DNA from: Bradyrhizobium sp.
GTDB lineage: Bacteria > Pseudomonadota > Alphaproteobacteria > Rhizobiales > Xanthobacteraceae
Assembly: GCA_030681365.1 (NCBI GenBank)
Contig: JAUXWH010000091.1
Location: 1-34,693, forward strand
DNA length: 34,693 nt
Direction: 5' to 3'
Shown here: one piece after another, positions 7,139 through 15,305 of the stretch
Position numbering within the stretch: the first letter of the stretch is position 1
Layout: the number at the start of each line of letters is the position of its first letter
The notes under the pieces: generated by a model
What the model saw: only the letters and a program-made list of their open reading frames with translations
Database searches by the model: none
What the model was told of the DNA's origin: nothing
Position numbers and translations under genes: made by a program

Positions 7139-8002
7139 ATGAGATCCCCCCGACGAAAGCCCATTACGGCAATTGAGCCGGGACTGCCGCTGCTAACGCT
7201 CAAACTCCCGAAAGATAGTTCGTTTTCCAGCCTTGTCGAAGTGGTTCTTCCGAAGCGTTCCCGAGACGAACTTATTCTGTCTACCCGCAACGTAAGAACG
7301 TTCCTTGGCCTGATGGATGAGTTTCGCGGCGCGGATTTGTTGCGCCGCCACGGTTTGGATATCCGATCGAAATTGCTTTTCTGTGGGCCTCCGGGCTGCG
7401 GGAAAACACTCACGGCCGAGGTGTTCGCACGTGAGCTTGGATTGCCACTCGTCGTTGCTCGGTTAGATGCAATCATCTCTTCGTTCTTAGGAGAAACGGC
7501 AACTAATATACGGAAGGTCTTCGAAAGCGCTGCTGATCAACCTTGTGTGCTCTTTCTCGACGAGTTTGACGCCTTAGCCCGCGCCAGGGCGGATGGCTCC
7601 GAACACAACGAACTAAGGCGGGTAGTGAACAGTCTGCTCATGCTTATTGATCGATTCAAGGGCAAAGGATTTCTTATCGCCGCCACCAATCTTGAAGAAT
7701 CTTTAGATGCAGCAATTTGGCGGCGTTTCGACGAAGTGGTGATCTTTGACCTTCCATCGCAACGTGAAATAAGAAGATTGTGCGAGCTTAAACTCAAAAA
7801 TTTCCCTGTTCCTTTTTCGATTGCGGACAAGGTCGCTGAACTTCAGGGCATGTCCTATGCGGACGTCGAGCGTGTCTGCGATAATGCTATCAAGCGTTCC
7901 ATATTAAAGCGTTCTAAGACTCTCATCGAAGCCGACTTCAATTTTGCTGTGCGAGAAGCGCAGCGCCGCAAAGAAGTAAGGGCGAGACTGCACCCGCACT
8001 AG
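7139..8002 (+). CDS. ietA: AAA+ ATPase, IetA-like component of an IetAS anti-phage system
   Basis: 287 aa, one AAA+ module after a 75-residue N-terminal segment. Visible motifs: Walker A GPPGCGKT (83-90), Walker B LFLDEF (138-143, D141/E142), sensor 1 AATN (181-184), an RRF arginine-finger position at 195-197, and a sensor-2-region SYADVERVC helix (239-247). Start: ATG at 7139 with AAAAGG 6 bases upstream; the frame is closed by a stop at 7064. It is followed 9-24 bases later by a subtilisin-like protease. This ATPase-plus-S8-protease pair is the architecture of the IetAS defence system reported by Gao and colleagues in 2020. The ATPase presumably controls or feeds the protease. The family match is from architecture and memory, not a profile search. 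Confidence 0.75.
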   Translation: MRSPRRKPITAIEPGLPLLTLKLPKDSSFSSLVEVVLPKRSRDELILSTRNVRTFLGLMDEFRGADLLRRHGLDIRSKLLFCGPPGCGKTLTAEVFARELGLPLVVARLDAIISSFLGETATNIRKVFESAADQPCVLFLDEFDALARARADGSEHNELRRVVNSLLMLIDRFKGKGFLIAATNLEESLDAAIWRRFDEVVIFDLPSQREIRRLCELKLKNFPVPFSIADKVAELQGMSYADVERVCDNAIKRSILKRSKTLIEADFNFAVREAQRRKEVRARLHPH

Positions 8003-8026
8003 CTCGCGTCATTGATTGCAAATAAC

Positions 8027-10348
8027 ATGGCCACATATCAGCACCTTTCGTTGCAACGTCTCGTAGGGGAGATGGAACGCAGGAAACGAGGTTTTGGGGA
8101 GCCGTCTGGTAGAGAGCCCAAAGCTCACGGTGCCAAAATTCGAAGCGAAGTGTTTGACGCGATTGATCGGCACAAGGCCCGGCCAAAGATTGCAGATATA
8201 GACCCAGCACTCATTTTGAAGGTCGTCACAACTGGTATAGTCAGCGAAGTCGACTGGGCAAGGGTTGGCCTAACAGTCTTGGCAATCGAGCCCGACAAAA
8301 CGATCATTCTCTTTGCTGATGATGCGGAGCTTACTGCATTCAAGCAGAAGGTCGAAGCGTACAATGGTGAAAAGCCAGAGGGCCAAAAAGGTCAGCCTCA
8401 TGCTGGCTTAATCGAGGCCATAGAATCTGTGGGTGACCTGACAGCTGAGGATCGTATCGGGACTGTTCTTAGGTCAGAAGGCTTTGCTTCGCCTGCATCG
8501 TTCAGTGACAATCGCGAGACGCTCGACGTTGAGCTTTGGCCAGTGGCTGATTTTAATGCCGATCTCTTCGTTCATCGGGTGACGGCATCGCTGGGGCAAC
8601 ATGACGGGACGGTCGTCAGCACGTACCGGGGCAGCTCTGCTCTACTAATGCGCATAGAGTGCGCCGGAGAAGCGATTCGTGCGCTGCTGGAACTGCCGGA
8701 AGTTTGCACGATTGATCGGCCGCCAACACCCGATTGGCCAGAACTGGCGGCAAGCGAGCTCACTATAGGTACTGTGCCGAACCCTAGCGCCGCTGCAGCC
8801 GACGCCATAACAATTGGAATCGTTGACAGCGGCCTTACATCTGCACATCCGTTTTTGACAGGATCTGTCGTGGCTGCTTTTGGACAGCCAGCCACGCTAG
8901 GAGATAGCGATGAGAAGGGTCACGGCACACCCGTCTCGGGGATCGCGGCTTATGGAGACCTCCGCCAAAAGCTAGCTGCCCCATCTCTTGAAGCAAAGTT
9001 TCGCATAGCCAGCGCCCGTGTCGTAAACGCCGAAGGGCGCTTTGATAGCGATCAGCTTGTGCCAACTCAAATGGACACCGCGATACGCCGCCTGCATGAC
9101 GAGTACGGCTGCCGTATCATCAATATTTCGTTGGGCGACATCAAGCGACCGGTTGGAGCGAAACCCAGCGCGTGGGCCGCCGTGCTTGATTCCTTGGCGC
9201 GTGAACTCGACATCGTGTTGGTAGTCTCTGCTGGAAATGCCTCTTCAGCTGAACTGGCCGCACTCGGGGACGGCGTTGTCAAGCAGTACCCCACTTTTTT
9301 GCTGAGAGAATCCAATCGGATTTTAGAACCGGCAAGCGCCGTGAATGTTTTGACGGTTGGTTCGATTGCACATTCGAATGGCCTTTCTCCAATAGATGCC
9401 GACAACGTGGGCGTCCGACCTATTGCCGAGGTCGCGCAGCCATCGCCGTTCACGCGTATCGGTCCAGGATCAAATCAGGTCATGAAGCCCGATCTCGTCG
9501 ACTTTGGCGGGACTGCGGTTTTTGACGGCCCTACGCAGAGTCTGCAAAGCGGATCAAATCGAGCGAACGCTGGAATTTTGTCTACTCATAATCAGTATCT
9601 GCAGCAGCTGTTGAGATTTCACTCTGGTACATCGTTTGCTGCACCTTTGGTCGCTCACAAGGCGGGGCTAATCCTTGAAAGCCTTCCGGATGCTTCGGCG
9701 AATCTCGTTCGTGCATTACTTGGTCTGAGCGCCGAGCAGCCCGAAACGGCGGTTGCTTCCCTAGGTAACGACGCCGATGCATCATTCAACGTACTCGGCT
9801 ATGGAGTGTCGGACGTTGCTCGGGCGCTGGTCTCGGAAGACAATCGCGTAATCCTCTACACGGAGGATGCGTTGGCGGGGGACAAGTTCGCCGTCTATGA
9901 GATTCCGATCCCTGAGGTTTTTCAGAATAAGGGGGCACGACAGATACGAGTCGCGCTTGGCTTTGATCCGCCCGTGCGGCATACGCGATTCGACTACGCG
10001 GGCAACAAAATGGGATTTCATCTTATTAGGGGCGCCAGTGCAGAAGAGGTGTTTTCAGCATTCCGCAAGTGGGAGGCTAACGAGGGAGAGCCATTCAGTT
10101 TTGCAGGAGTTCACAAGTGCGACCTGAAACCGGGAACCCAGCGCAGGGAGCGCGGAACGCTGCAGTGCGCGACTTTCGCGATGAGCAAAAATGCGGCCAA
10201 ATATGGTGACAGCTACTACCTTGTAGTCCGTTGTGAGAGCGGCTGGTCTTCTGACGATCAAAATTTTGCAGTTGCTGTCGAAATGCGAGCACTGGCTGAC
10301 ATACCCTTATATGCCAGAATCCGAGAGCGTGTACGCGTGCGCGTATAA
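8027..10348 (+). CDS. ietS: Subtilisin-like S8 serine protease, IetS-like component
   Basis: 773 aa from ATG 8027; a TTG at 8012 would add 5 residues, and neither start has a strong ribosome site. There is no signal peptide, so the protease should act in the cytoplasm. A basic N-terminal part (ERRKRGFG) and an approximately 250-residue N-domain precede the S8 domain. Its triad is visible: Asp267 in IVDSGLTSAHP, His299 in KGHGTPVSG, oxyanion Asn404 in VVSAGNA, and Ser536 in HSGTSFAAP. About 220 residues of C-terminal, probably beta-rich, domain follow. All catalytic residues are intact. It lies immediately downstream of the AAA+ gene and is likely co-transcribed. IetS proteins are about this size. 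The protein target is unknown. Confidence 0.78.
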   Translation: MATYQHLSLQRLVGEMERRKRGFGEPSGREPKAHGAKIRSEVFDAIDRHKARPKIADIDPALILKVVTTGIVSEVDWARVGLTVLAIEPDKTIILFADDAELTAFKQKVEAYNGEKPEGQKGQPHAGLIEAIESVGDLTAEDRIGTVLRSEGFASPASFSDNRETLDVELWPVADFNADLFVHRVTASLGQHDGTVVSTYRGSSALLMRIECAGEAIRALLELPEVCTIDRPPTPDWPELAASELTIGTVPNPSAAAADAITIGIVDSGLTSAHPFLTGSVVAAFGQPATLGDSDEKGHGTPVSGIAAYGDLRQKLAAPSLEAKFRIASARVVNAEGRFDSDQLVPTQMDTAIRRLHDEYGCRIINISLGDIKRPVGAKPSAWAAVLDSLARELDIVLVVSAGNASSAELAALGDGVVKQYPTFLLRESNRILEPASAVNVLTVGSIAHSNGLSPIDADNVGVRPIAEVAQPSPFTRIGPGSNQVMKPDLVDFGGTAVFDGPTQSLQSGSNRANAGILSTHNQYLQQLLRFHSGTSFAAPLVAHKAGLILESLPDASANLVRALLGLSAEQPETAVASLGNDADASFNVLGYGVSDVARALVSEDNRVILYTEDALAGDKFAVYEIPIPEVFQNKGARQIRVALGFDPPVRHTRFDYAGNKMGFHLIRGASAEEVFSAFRKWEANEGEPFSFAGVHKCDLKPGTQRRERGTLQCATFAMSKNAAKYGDSYYLVVRCESGWSSDDQNFAVAVEMRALADIPLYARIRERVRVRV

Positions 10349-10605
10349 CATATCGGGCCAAGTCCGGAGGGAGATCTCATGTGAATGGTTACCTACGTCG
10401 AAGGATTCAAACCAGCCGGTTACGAGGGGTAAGCTGCTCGACAGCATCTTAATTGTTTCCGTGGTTGTAATGTGGAATTTGCAGCATTCGGCGTGAAGGC
10501 CAAAAGGGGTGGCTTACGACGCACAACCAGCCCGCCTTGCGTCGCCGCGGCCATGCATTATGGTCCGCCCAATCGCACAACGTCGCCCAGCCGGACCCTC
10601 CTCCC
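10349..10605. other. Right edge of the island
   Basis: 257 bases after the protease. A strong ribosome site GGAGGGAG (10367-10374) precedes an ATG that is followed directly by TGA (10379-10384); another ATG at 10385 opens only 15 codons. Base composition returns to GC-rich by about 10540. No integrase, IS end or terminal repeat is visible. Confidence 0.4.
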
Positions 10606-11181
10606 ATGACCCAGCCCGCAAAACGCTTCCCCGCCCCCGCCATCGATACCTTGCCCGACGATATCCGCACGCGCATCCTCGCGGTGCAGGAAAAATCCGG
10701 TTTCGTGCCGAACGTGTTTTTGACGCTGGCGTACCGGCCGGACGAGTTCCGGGCGTTCTTTGCCTATCACGACGCGCTGATGGAGAAGGACAGCGGTCTG
10801 ACCAAGGCCGAGCGCGAGATGATCGTGGTGGCGACGTCGAGCGCCAACCAGTGCCAGTATTGCGTGATCGCGCACGGCGCGATCCTGCGCATTCGCGCCA
10901 AAAATCCGCAAATTGCGGACCAAATCGCGGCCAACTACCGCAAGGCCGACATCACGCCGCGGCAGCGCGCCATGCTCGACTTCGCGATGAAAGTGAGCGC
11001 CGAGGCGCAGCTTGTTTCGGAAGCGGATTTTGCCGCGCTCGCCGGCCACGGTTTTTCCGACGACGACATCTGGGATATCGCCGCGATCTCCGCGTTCTTT
11101 GCGCTGTCGAACCGGATGGCGAACGTCACCGCGATGCGCCCGAACGACGAATTCTACATGATGGGACGGCTGCCGAAATGA
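10606..11181 (+). CDS. AhpD/carboxymuconolactone-decarboxylase-type peroxidase-related protein
   Basis: 191 aa. The redox motif is QCQYCVIAHGA with C83, C86 and H90, preceded by E71 in KAEREMIVVATS, the arrangement of the AhpD-like fold. N-terminal SGFVPNVFLT is typical of the 'peroxidase-related enzyme' subfamily. Such proteins use the CxxC pair as a thiol peroxidase or disulfide reductase; the physiological substrate is unknown. The ATG at 10606 is used because the protein-like sequence begins there (MTQPAKRFPAP), although the frame is open further upstream. GC-rich codons mark the return to core genome. Confidence 0.85.
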   Translation: MTQPAKRFPAPAIDTLPDDIRTRILAVQEKSGFVPNVFLTLAYRPDEFRAFFAYHDALMEKDSGLTKAEREMIVVATSSANQCQYCVIAHGAILRIRAKNPQIADQIAANYRKADITPRQRAMLDFAMKVSAEAQLVSEADFAALAGHGFSDDDIWDIAAISAFFALSNRMANVTAMRPNDEFYMMGRLPK

Positions 11182-11340
11182 GGCCCGGCGCCGACGCGTG
11201 ATCCGGCGTCGCCCGCGGGCGACGGCCGCGGGGCCCGGCGGTCGATGGCCGCATGCCAAGTGAAATTTTCCGGCAACATTTCCTGTGAGACGCATCGCAA
11301 GCGTGCTAAACGGGACCGGTCTTTCCCGGAGCTGGCAGCA

Positions 11341-11718
11341 GTGAAAACCCGGCAGCCCATGACGTCGCATCCCGTTGCGTCGGATGACGATCATCGCGTG
11401 CTCAAATTCCGGCCGCGCACCCTGGCGCATCCGCCGGGCCAGCCGGACAACGAGGCCCGGCACGGCGACGGCCGGCAGCAGCCGCAGGATCAGACTCGAC
11501 ATCCGACTCGGGACCTCTCGCGCTTTGAACGCGCCGGCGAGGAGCCGGACGATTTCCGGCATCGCATGCTCGCGAACCTCGCCGCCTTCGCCTTCACCGT
11601 CGCACTGACGGCGATCGGCATATGGCTGGCGGTGAGCATCGCCGACCTGCGCAAGACCCAGGATTGCGTGCTGATGGGGCGGCACGACTGCGCCCGGATT
11701 TCGACGCCGCGCAGCTAG
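11341..11718 (+). CDS. Small single-span membrane protein of unknown function
   Basis: 125 aa if started at GTG 11341, which has GGAG 9 bases upstream; ATG 11359 is an alternative. The first 80 residues are polar, disordered and rich in H, R, D, P and Q. Residues near 83-105 form one membrane span (MLANLAAFAFTVALTAIGIW). The tail has two cysteines (QDCVLMGRHDCA). The span and cysteine tail resemble hypothetical proteins conserved in Bradyrhizobium. No enzymatic motif is seen. Confidence 0.65.
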   Translation: MKTRQPMTSHPVASDDDHRVLKFRPRTLAHPPGQPDNEARHGDGRQQPQDQTRHPTRDLSRFERAGEEPDDFRHRMLANLAAFAFTVALTAIGIWLAVSIADLRKTQDCVLMGRHDCARISTPRS

Positions 11719-12028
11719 CGGTCTTTCGATTCCGATTGAAGCGGAACCTGCTCCGATCTTTCTGGTTTGAGCTGTTTTCTGACGCGAACCGGTAGCCGCC
11801 CGCATCGGCCGCAGACAGGCCTTCCTCTCGAAAACGCGTTGAATTTCAGGCGAATCCGGCCGTTTTGCCCCGCTAATCCGGCCCCCCGGCGGCCGCCTCC
11901 ATTGAACTCGGGGCCTCGCTCCGATATACGGGCACTCAACTCCGGCTGGGGGATGAGGCATTCCGGAGTGCCGCGCCGATATCCCGTGCCGCCATCGGAT
12001 TTACCTCCAATATATCAAAGGCTTAATG
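11719..12028. repeat. Intergenic region with a degenerate rhizobial-type repeat
   Basis: 310 bases between the small membrane protein and acpXL. The segment about 11721-11850 (ATTCCGATTGAAGCGGAACC ... TTTTCTGACGCGAACCGG ... CTCGAAAACGCG) resembles a dispersed intergenic repeat I recall from Bradyrhizobium and related rhizobia. The remainder should hold the promoter of the lipid A VLCFA operon; I cannot fix its position. AAAGG lies 7 bases before the preferred acpXL ATG. Confidence 0.4.
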
Positions 12029-12316
12029 ATGTCTTCCACATTCGATCAGATCGCCACGATTATCGCCGAAACCTGCGACATCCCGCGCGACACGATCACG
12101 CCGGAGAGCCACGCCATCGACGATCTGGGCATCGACAGCCTCGATTTTCTCGACATCGCGTTTGCCATCGACAAGGCCTTCGGGATCAAGATGCCGCTCG
12201 AGAAGTGGACCCAGGAGGTCAACGACGGCAAGGCGACCACCGAGCAGTATTTCGTCCTGAAGAATCTCGCCGCCCGCATCGACGAACTGGTCGCGGCCAA
12301 GAGCGCGGGCGCCTAG
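12029..12316 (+). CDS. acpXL: Acyl carrier protein AcpXL (very-long-chain fatty acid for lipid A)
   Basis: 95 aa. The phosphopantetheine site is [13 protein letters not shown] with Ser37. The sequence [20 protein letters not shown] and the C-terminal [20 protein letters not shown] are characteristic of AcpXL rather than housekeeping AcpP. I chose the second ATG (12029) because AAAGG is 7 bases away and MSSTFDQ aligns with known AcpXL starts; 12026 is possible. AcpXL carries the growing C26-C30 (omega-1)-hydroxy acyl chain. It heads a tight same-strand gene set ending in the acyltransferase lpxXL. Confidence 0.93.
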   Translation: MSSTFDQIATIIAETCDIPRDTITPESHAIDDLGIDSLDFLDIAFAIDKAFGIKMPLEKWTQEVNDGKATTEQYFVLKNLAARIDELVAAKSAGA

Positions 12317-12325
12317 TCGCCCGCC

Positions 12326-12796
12326 ATGCAACTCGATTATTTCAGGCTGATTGACCGCATCGTCGAACTCGACCTCGAGGCCAGGACCATCGTCGTCGAG
12401 GCCCAGGTTCCACAAGCCCACACCATCTTCGAGGGGCATTTCCCGGGCTTTCCGATCATGCCCGGCGTGTTGCTGACCGAGGCGATGGCGCAGAGCTCCG
12501 GCTGGCTGCTGCTCGGCGTGACCAGGTTCGAGCGCATGCCGTTCCTGGCAATGGTGAAGGAAGCCAAGATGCGGGGTTTCGTCAGTCCGGGCCAGCTGTT
12601 GACGATCGAAGCGAAGATCGAGCACGAAGGTTCGGGCTTTGCCGTCACCTCGGCCAAGGCACGGGTCGGCAAAGAGCTGAAATGCAGCGCCGACCTCACC
12701 TTCCGCCAGATCCCCTTCCCCGATCCGTCCCTGCGCGTCCATATGGACGCAGTGGCCAACGCGATCGGCTTTCCGTTGCAGGCCATGACGCCATGA
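12326..12796 (+). CDS. fabZXL: FabZ-type 3-hydroxyacyl-ACP dehydratase FabZXL
   Basis: 156 aa hotdog-fold protein with the FabZ active-site motif HFPGFPIMPGVLLTEAMAQ: His38 and Glu52 are the catalytic pair. It dehydrates 3-hydroxyacyl-AcpXL during chain elongation. It starts 9 bases after acpXL and its stop overlaps the next start as ATGA, so translation with fabF2XL is coupled. Length and motif agree with FabZ-like proteins of rhizobial VLCFA clusters. Confidence 0.9.
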   Translation: MQLDYFRLIDRIVELDLEARTIVVEAQVPQAHTIFEGHFPGFPIMPGVLLTEAMAQSSGWLLLGVTRFERMPFLAMVKEAKMRGFVSPGQLLTIEAKIEHEGSGFAVTSAKARVGKELKCSADLTFRQIPFPDPSLRVHMDAVANAIGFPLQAMTP

Positions 12797-13980
12797 ACAA
12801 GCCCAAGGAAGCCTGGATCACCGGTATCGGTATCGTCTCGTCGCTCGGCGAAGGGCTGGACGCGCATTGGGACGCCCTCAATGCGCGCCGCGTCAATGTC
12901 GATGAAAAGCGCTTCGCTCCCTATATCGTCCATCCGCTGGCGCCGGTCAGCTTCGATACGCAGATCCCGAAAAAGGGCGACCAGCGCCAGATGGAAGCCT
13001 GGCAGCGCATCGGCACCTATGCCGCCGGCCTCGCGCTGGACTCCGCCGGCGTCAAGGGCGACCGGGAAATCCTCGGCCGGATGGACATGATCGTCGCGGC
13101 CGGCGGCGGCGAGCGCGACGTCGCGGTCGACATGGCCATCCTGAACGCCGATGCGAAGGGCAACTCGGCCCCCGGCTTTCTCAACGAACGGCTGTTGAAC
13201 GATCTGCGGCCGACGCTGTTCCTGGCCCAGCTCTCCAACCTGCTCGCCGGCAACATCGCCATCGTTCACGGGGTTTCCGGCACTTCGCGGACGTTCATGG
13301 GCGAGGAAGCGGCGAGCATCGACGCGGCGCGGATCGCGCTGGCGCGGGTCGAATCGGGTCAGAGCGACATCACCCTGGTCGGCGCGGCCCACAATGGCGA
13401 GCGGACCGACCTGTTGATCCTCTATGAATTCGGCGACTTCAATCTCAAGGACAAGTTCGATCCGGTTTGGGCGCGCGACAAGCACAGCGGCTTCGCCCTC
13501 GGTTCGGCCGGCGTTTTCCTGGTCATCGAATCCAGGGAGCATGCCGAGGCTCGCGGCGCCAAGCCTTACGCCAGGCTGACCAAGGTCGTCGCCGACCTGG
13601 CGCAGCGCAAGCAGCCGGGCGCGGTGACGAAATCGCTGGAAGCGATGTGGTCGGGACTCGGGGTCACGGCTGACAATGGCGCCTTGATATCCGGCACGAC
13701 CGGCGTCGAGCCGGTCACGTCGGAGGAAAAGGCGTTTCTGAAGGGGCATCCCGGTTTTGCGGTTCGTGCCACCGGAACCTCGTTCGGCCACACGCTGGAG
13801 ACGCAGTTTCCCTTAGGCCTGGCGCTGGCAGCGCTTTCGCTTTCGCGCGGCGCGCTGTTTCCGCCCAACGATCCGACCGGGCTCGAGGTTGAAATGGCGA
13901 AACCACCGACCCAGATTGTGGTCGTGGGAGCCGGTCACTGGCAGGGCGAGGGCATGGCCCTGGTCGAGGCCATCAAGTAG
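12793..13980 (+). CDS. fabF2XL: 3-oxoacyl-ACP synthase-like FabF2XL, degenerate active site
   Basis: 395 aa with a thiolase/KAS fold (WITGIGIVSSLGEGLDAHWD at the N-terminus). The position of the nucleophile reads GVSGTSRTFMGEEAAS, with Arg166 where KAS enzymes have Cys (compare STACASG in the next gene). The first catalytic-His motif NAHGT is replaced by ISGTTGVEP, while the second (SFGHTLE) is kept. It therefore probably cannot condense on its own. It may be a partner subunit of FabF1XL, as chain-length factors are in type II polyketide synthases; this is inference. The start is fixed by the ATGA overlap with fabZXL. Name taken from operon position. Confidence 0.85.
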   Translation: MNKPKEAWITGIGIVSSLGEGLDAHWDALNARRVNVDEKRFAPYIVHPLAPVSFDTQIPKKGDQRQMEAWQRIGTYAAGLALDSAGVKGDREILGRMDMIVAAGGGERDVAVDMAILNADAKGNSAPGFLNERLLNDLRPTLFLAQLSNLLAGNIAIVHGVSGTSRTFMGEEAASIDAARIALARVESGQSDITLVGAAHNGERTDLLILYEFGDFNLKDKFDPVWARDKHSGFALGSAGVFLVIESREHAEARGAKPYARLTKVVADLAQRKQPGAVTKSLEAMWSGLGVTADNGALISGTTGVEPVTSEEKAFLKGHPGFAVRATGTSFGHTLETQFPLGLALAALSLSRGALFPPNDPTGLEVEMAKPPTQIVVVGAGHWQGEGMALVEAIK

Positions 13981-14007
13981 CGACGGCGCGGGATCGACGG
14001 GGATATC

Positions 14008-15285
14008 ATGACAGCACCACGCGACAAATTCGGCAGGCCGATCGTCGTCGTTACCGGAATGGGCGTCGTCACCTCGCTCGGCGCCGGCAAGACCGACAAC
14101 TGGAAGCGATTGACCGCAGGCGAATCCGGCATCCGGACCGTTACGCGTTTTCCGATCGACGGCCTGAAGTCGACGATGGCCGGAACGGTCGATTTCGTCA
14201 CCGTCGAGCCTTACTCGTCGACCGGCCTGACCGAGCGCCTCGCCGATATCGCGACCGAGGAAGCGCTCGAGCAATCCGGCATCGGTCGCAAGGGCGATTT
14301 CCCCGGACCGCTGTTCCTGGCCGTGGCGCCGGTCGAGGTTGAGTGGCCGCAGCGGCTGGAAGTCGGGCGCGCCGTCGGCAAGCCGGATTTCGACGTCAAC
14401 GATATCCTTGCCATCAGCGGCGGCGGGAAATTCGCGGCGTATCATCACCGTTTCATGTTCGGCTCGGTCGCGGGTCATCTGGTCGAGAAATTCGGCACCA
14501 AGGGATCGCCGATTTCGCTCTCGACCGCCTGCGCCTCGGGCGCCACCGCGATCCAGCTCGGCGTCGAAGCCATCCGCCGCGGCGAGACCGACGCGGCGCT
14601 GTGTGTGGCCACCGACGGCTCGGTCAATCCGGAGGCCTTGATCCGGTTTTCGCTGCTATCGGCGCTGTCGACCCAGAACGATCCGCCGCAGGCCGCCTCC
14701 AAGCCATTCTCCAAGAACCGCGACGGGTTCGTGATGGCGGAGGGCGCCGGCACGCTGGTGCTCGAAAGTTATGAAGCCGCGGTCGCGCGCGGCGCGACCA
14801 TTCTCGGCGTCGTGGCCGGCTGCGGTGAACTGACCGACTCGTTTCACCGCACCCGCTCCAGCCCCGACGGCAAACCGATCATCGGCTGCGTCCGCAAATC
14901 GCTGGCGGATGCCGGTATGACCACCGAGCAGATCGACCACATCAACGCGCACGGCACCGCTACGCCCGAGAACGACAAGATGGAGTTTGTCGGCATTTCC
15001 GCCGTGTTCGGCGAGCGTGCCACGCAGATTCCGGTGTCGTCGAACAAATCGATGATCGGCCATACCATCTCGGCCGCCGGCGCGGTCGAAGCGATCATCT
15101 CGCTGCTGACGCTCGAGCATCAGCGGATTCCGCCGACCATCAATTACGACATCCCGGATCCCGCGATTCCCTTCGACGTAGTCCCGAACGTCGCCCGCGA
15201 CGCGCGCGTCACCGCCGTGATGTCGAACTCGTTCGGATTCGGCGGCCAGAATGCCTCGCTGATCCTGACGCGTGAACCGATCTAA
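14008..15285 (+). CDS. fabF1XL: 3-oxoacyl-ACP synthase FabF1XL (active KAS)
   Basis: 425 aa KAS II-type enzyme. Catalytic residues are all present: Cys175 in LSTACASGAT, His315 in INAHGTATPEND, Lys347 and His352 in SNKSMIGHTISAAG. Glycine-rich C-terminus SNSFGFGGQNASLILT is typical. It should extend the AcpXL-bound chain toward C26-C30. It begins 27 bases after fabF2XL with GGGGA before the ATG. The pairing of an intact and a degenerate KAS in adjacent genes suggests they function together. Confidence 0.92.
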   Translation: MTAPRDKFGRPIVVVTGMGVVTSLGAGKTDNWKRLTAGESGIRTVTRFPIDGLKSTMAGTVDFVTVEPYSSTGLTERLADIATEEALEQSGIGRKGDFPGPLFLAVAPVEVEWPQRLEVGRAVGKPDFDVNDILAISGGGKFAAYHHRFMFGSVAGHLVEKFGTKGSPISLSTACASGATAIQLGVEAIRRGETDAALCVATDGSVNPEALIRFSLLSALSTQNDPPQAASKPFSKNRDGFVMAEGAGTLVLESYEAAVARGATILGVVAGCGELTDSFHRTRSSPDGKPIIGCVRKSLADAGMTTEQIDHINAHGTATPENDKMEFVGISAVFGERATQIPVSSNKSMIGHTISAAGAVEAIISLLTLEHQRIPPTINYDIPDPAIPFDVVPNVARDARVTAVMSNSFGFGGQNASLILTREPI

Positions 15286-15305
15286 CGGCCGGCCGCCCGA
15301 TTCCG

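Noticed and set aside
6858..7142. 94-codon plus-strand frame before ietA
   Set aside because: No recognisable features, overlaps the ietA start by 4 bases without a ribosome site, and covers the best promoter candidate.
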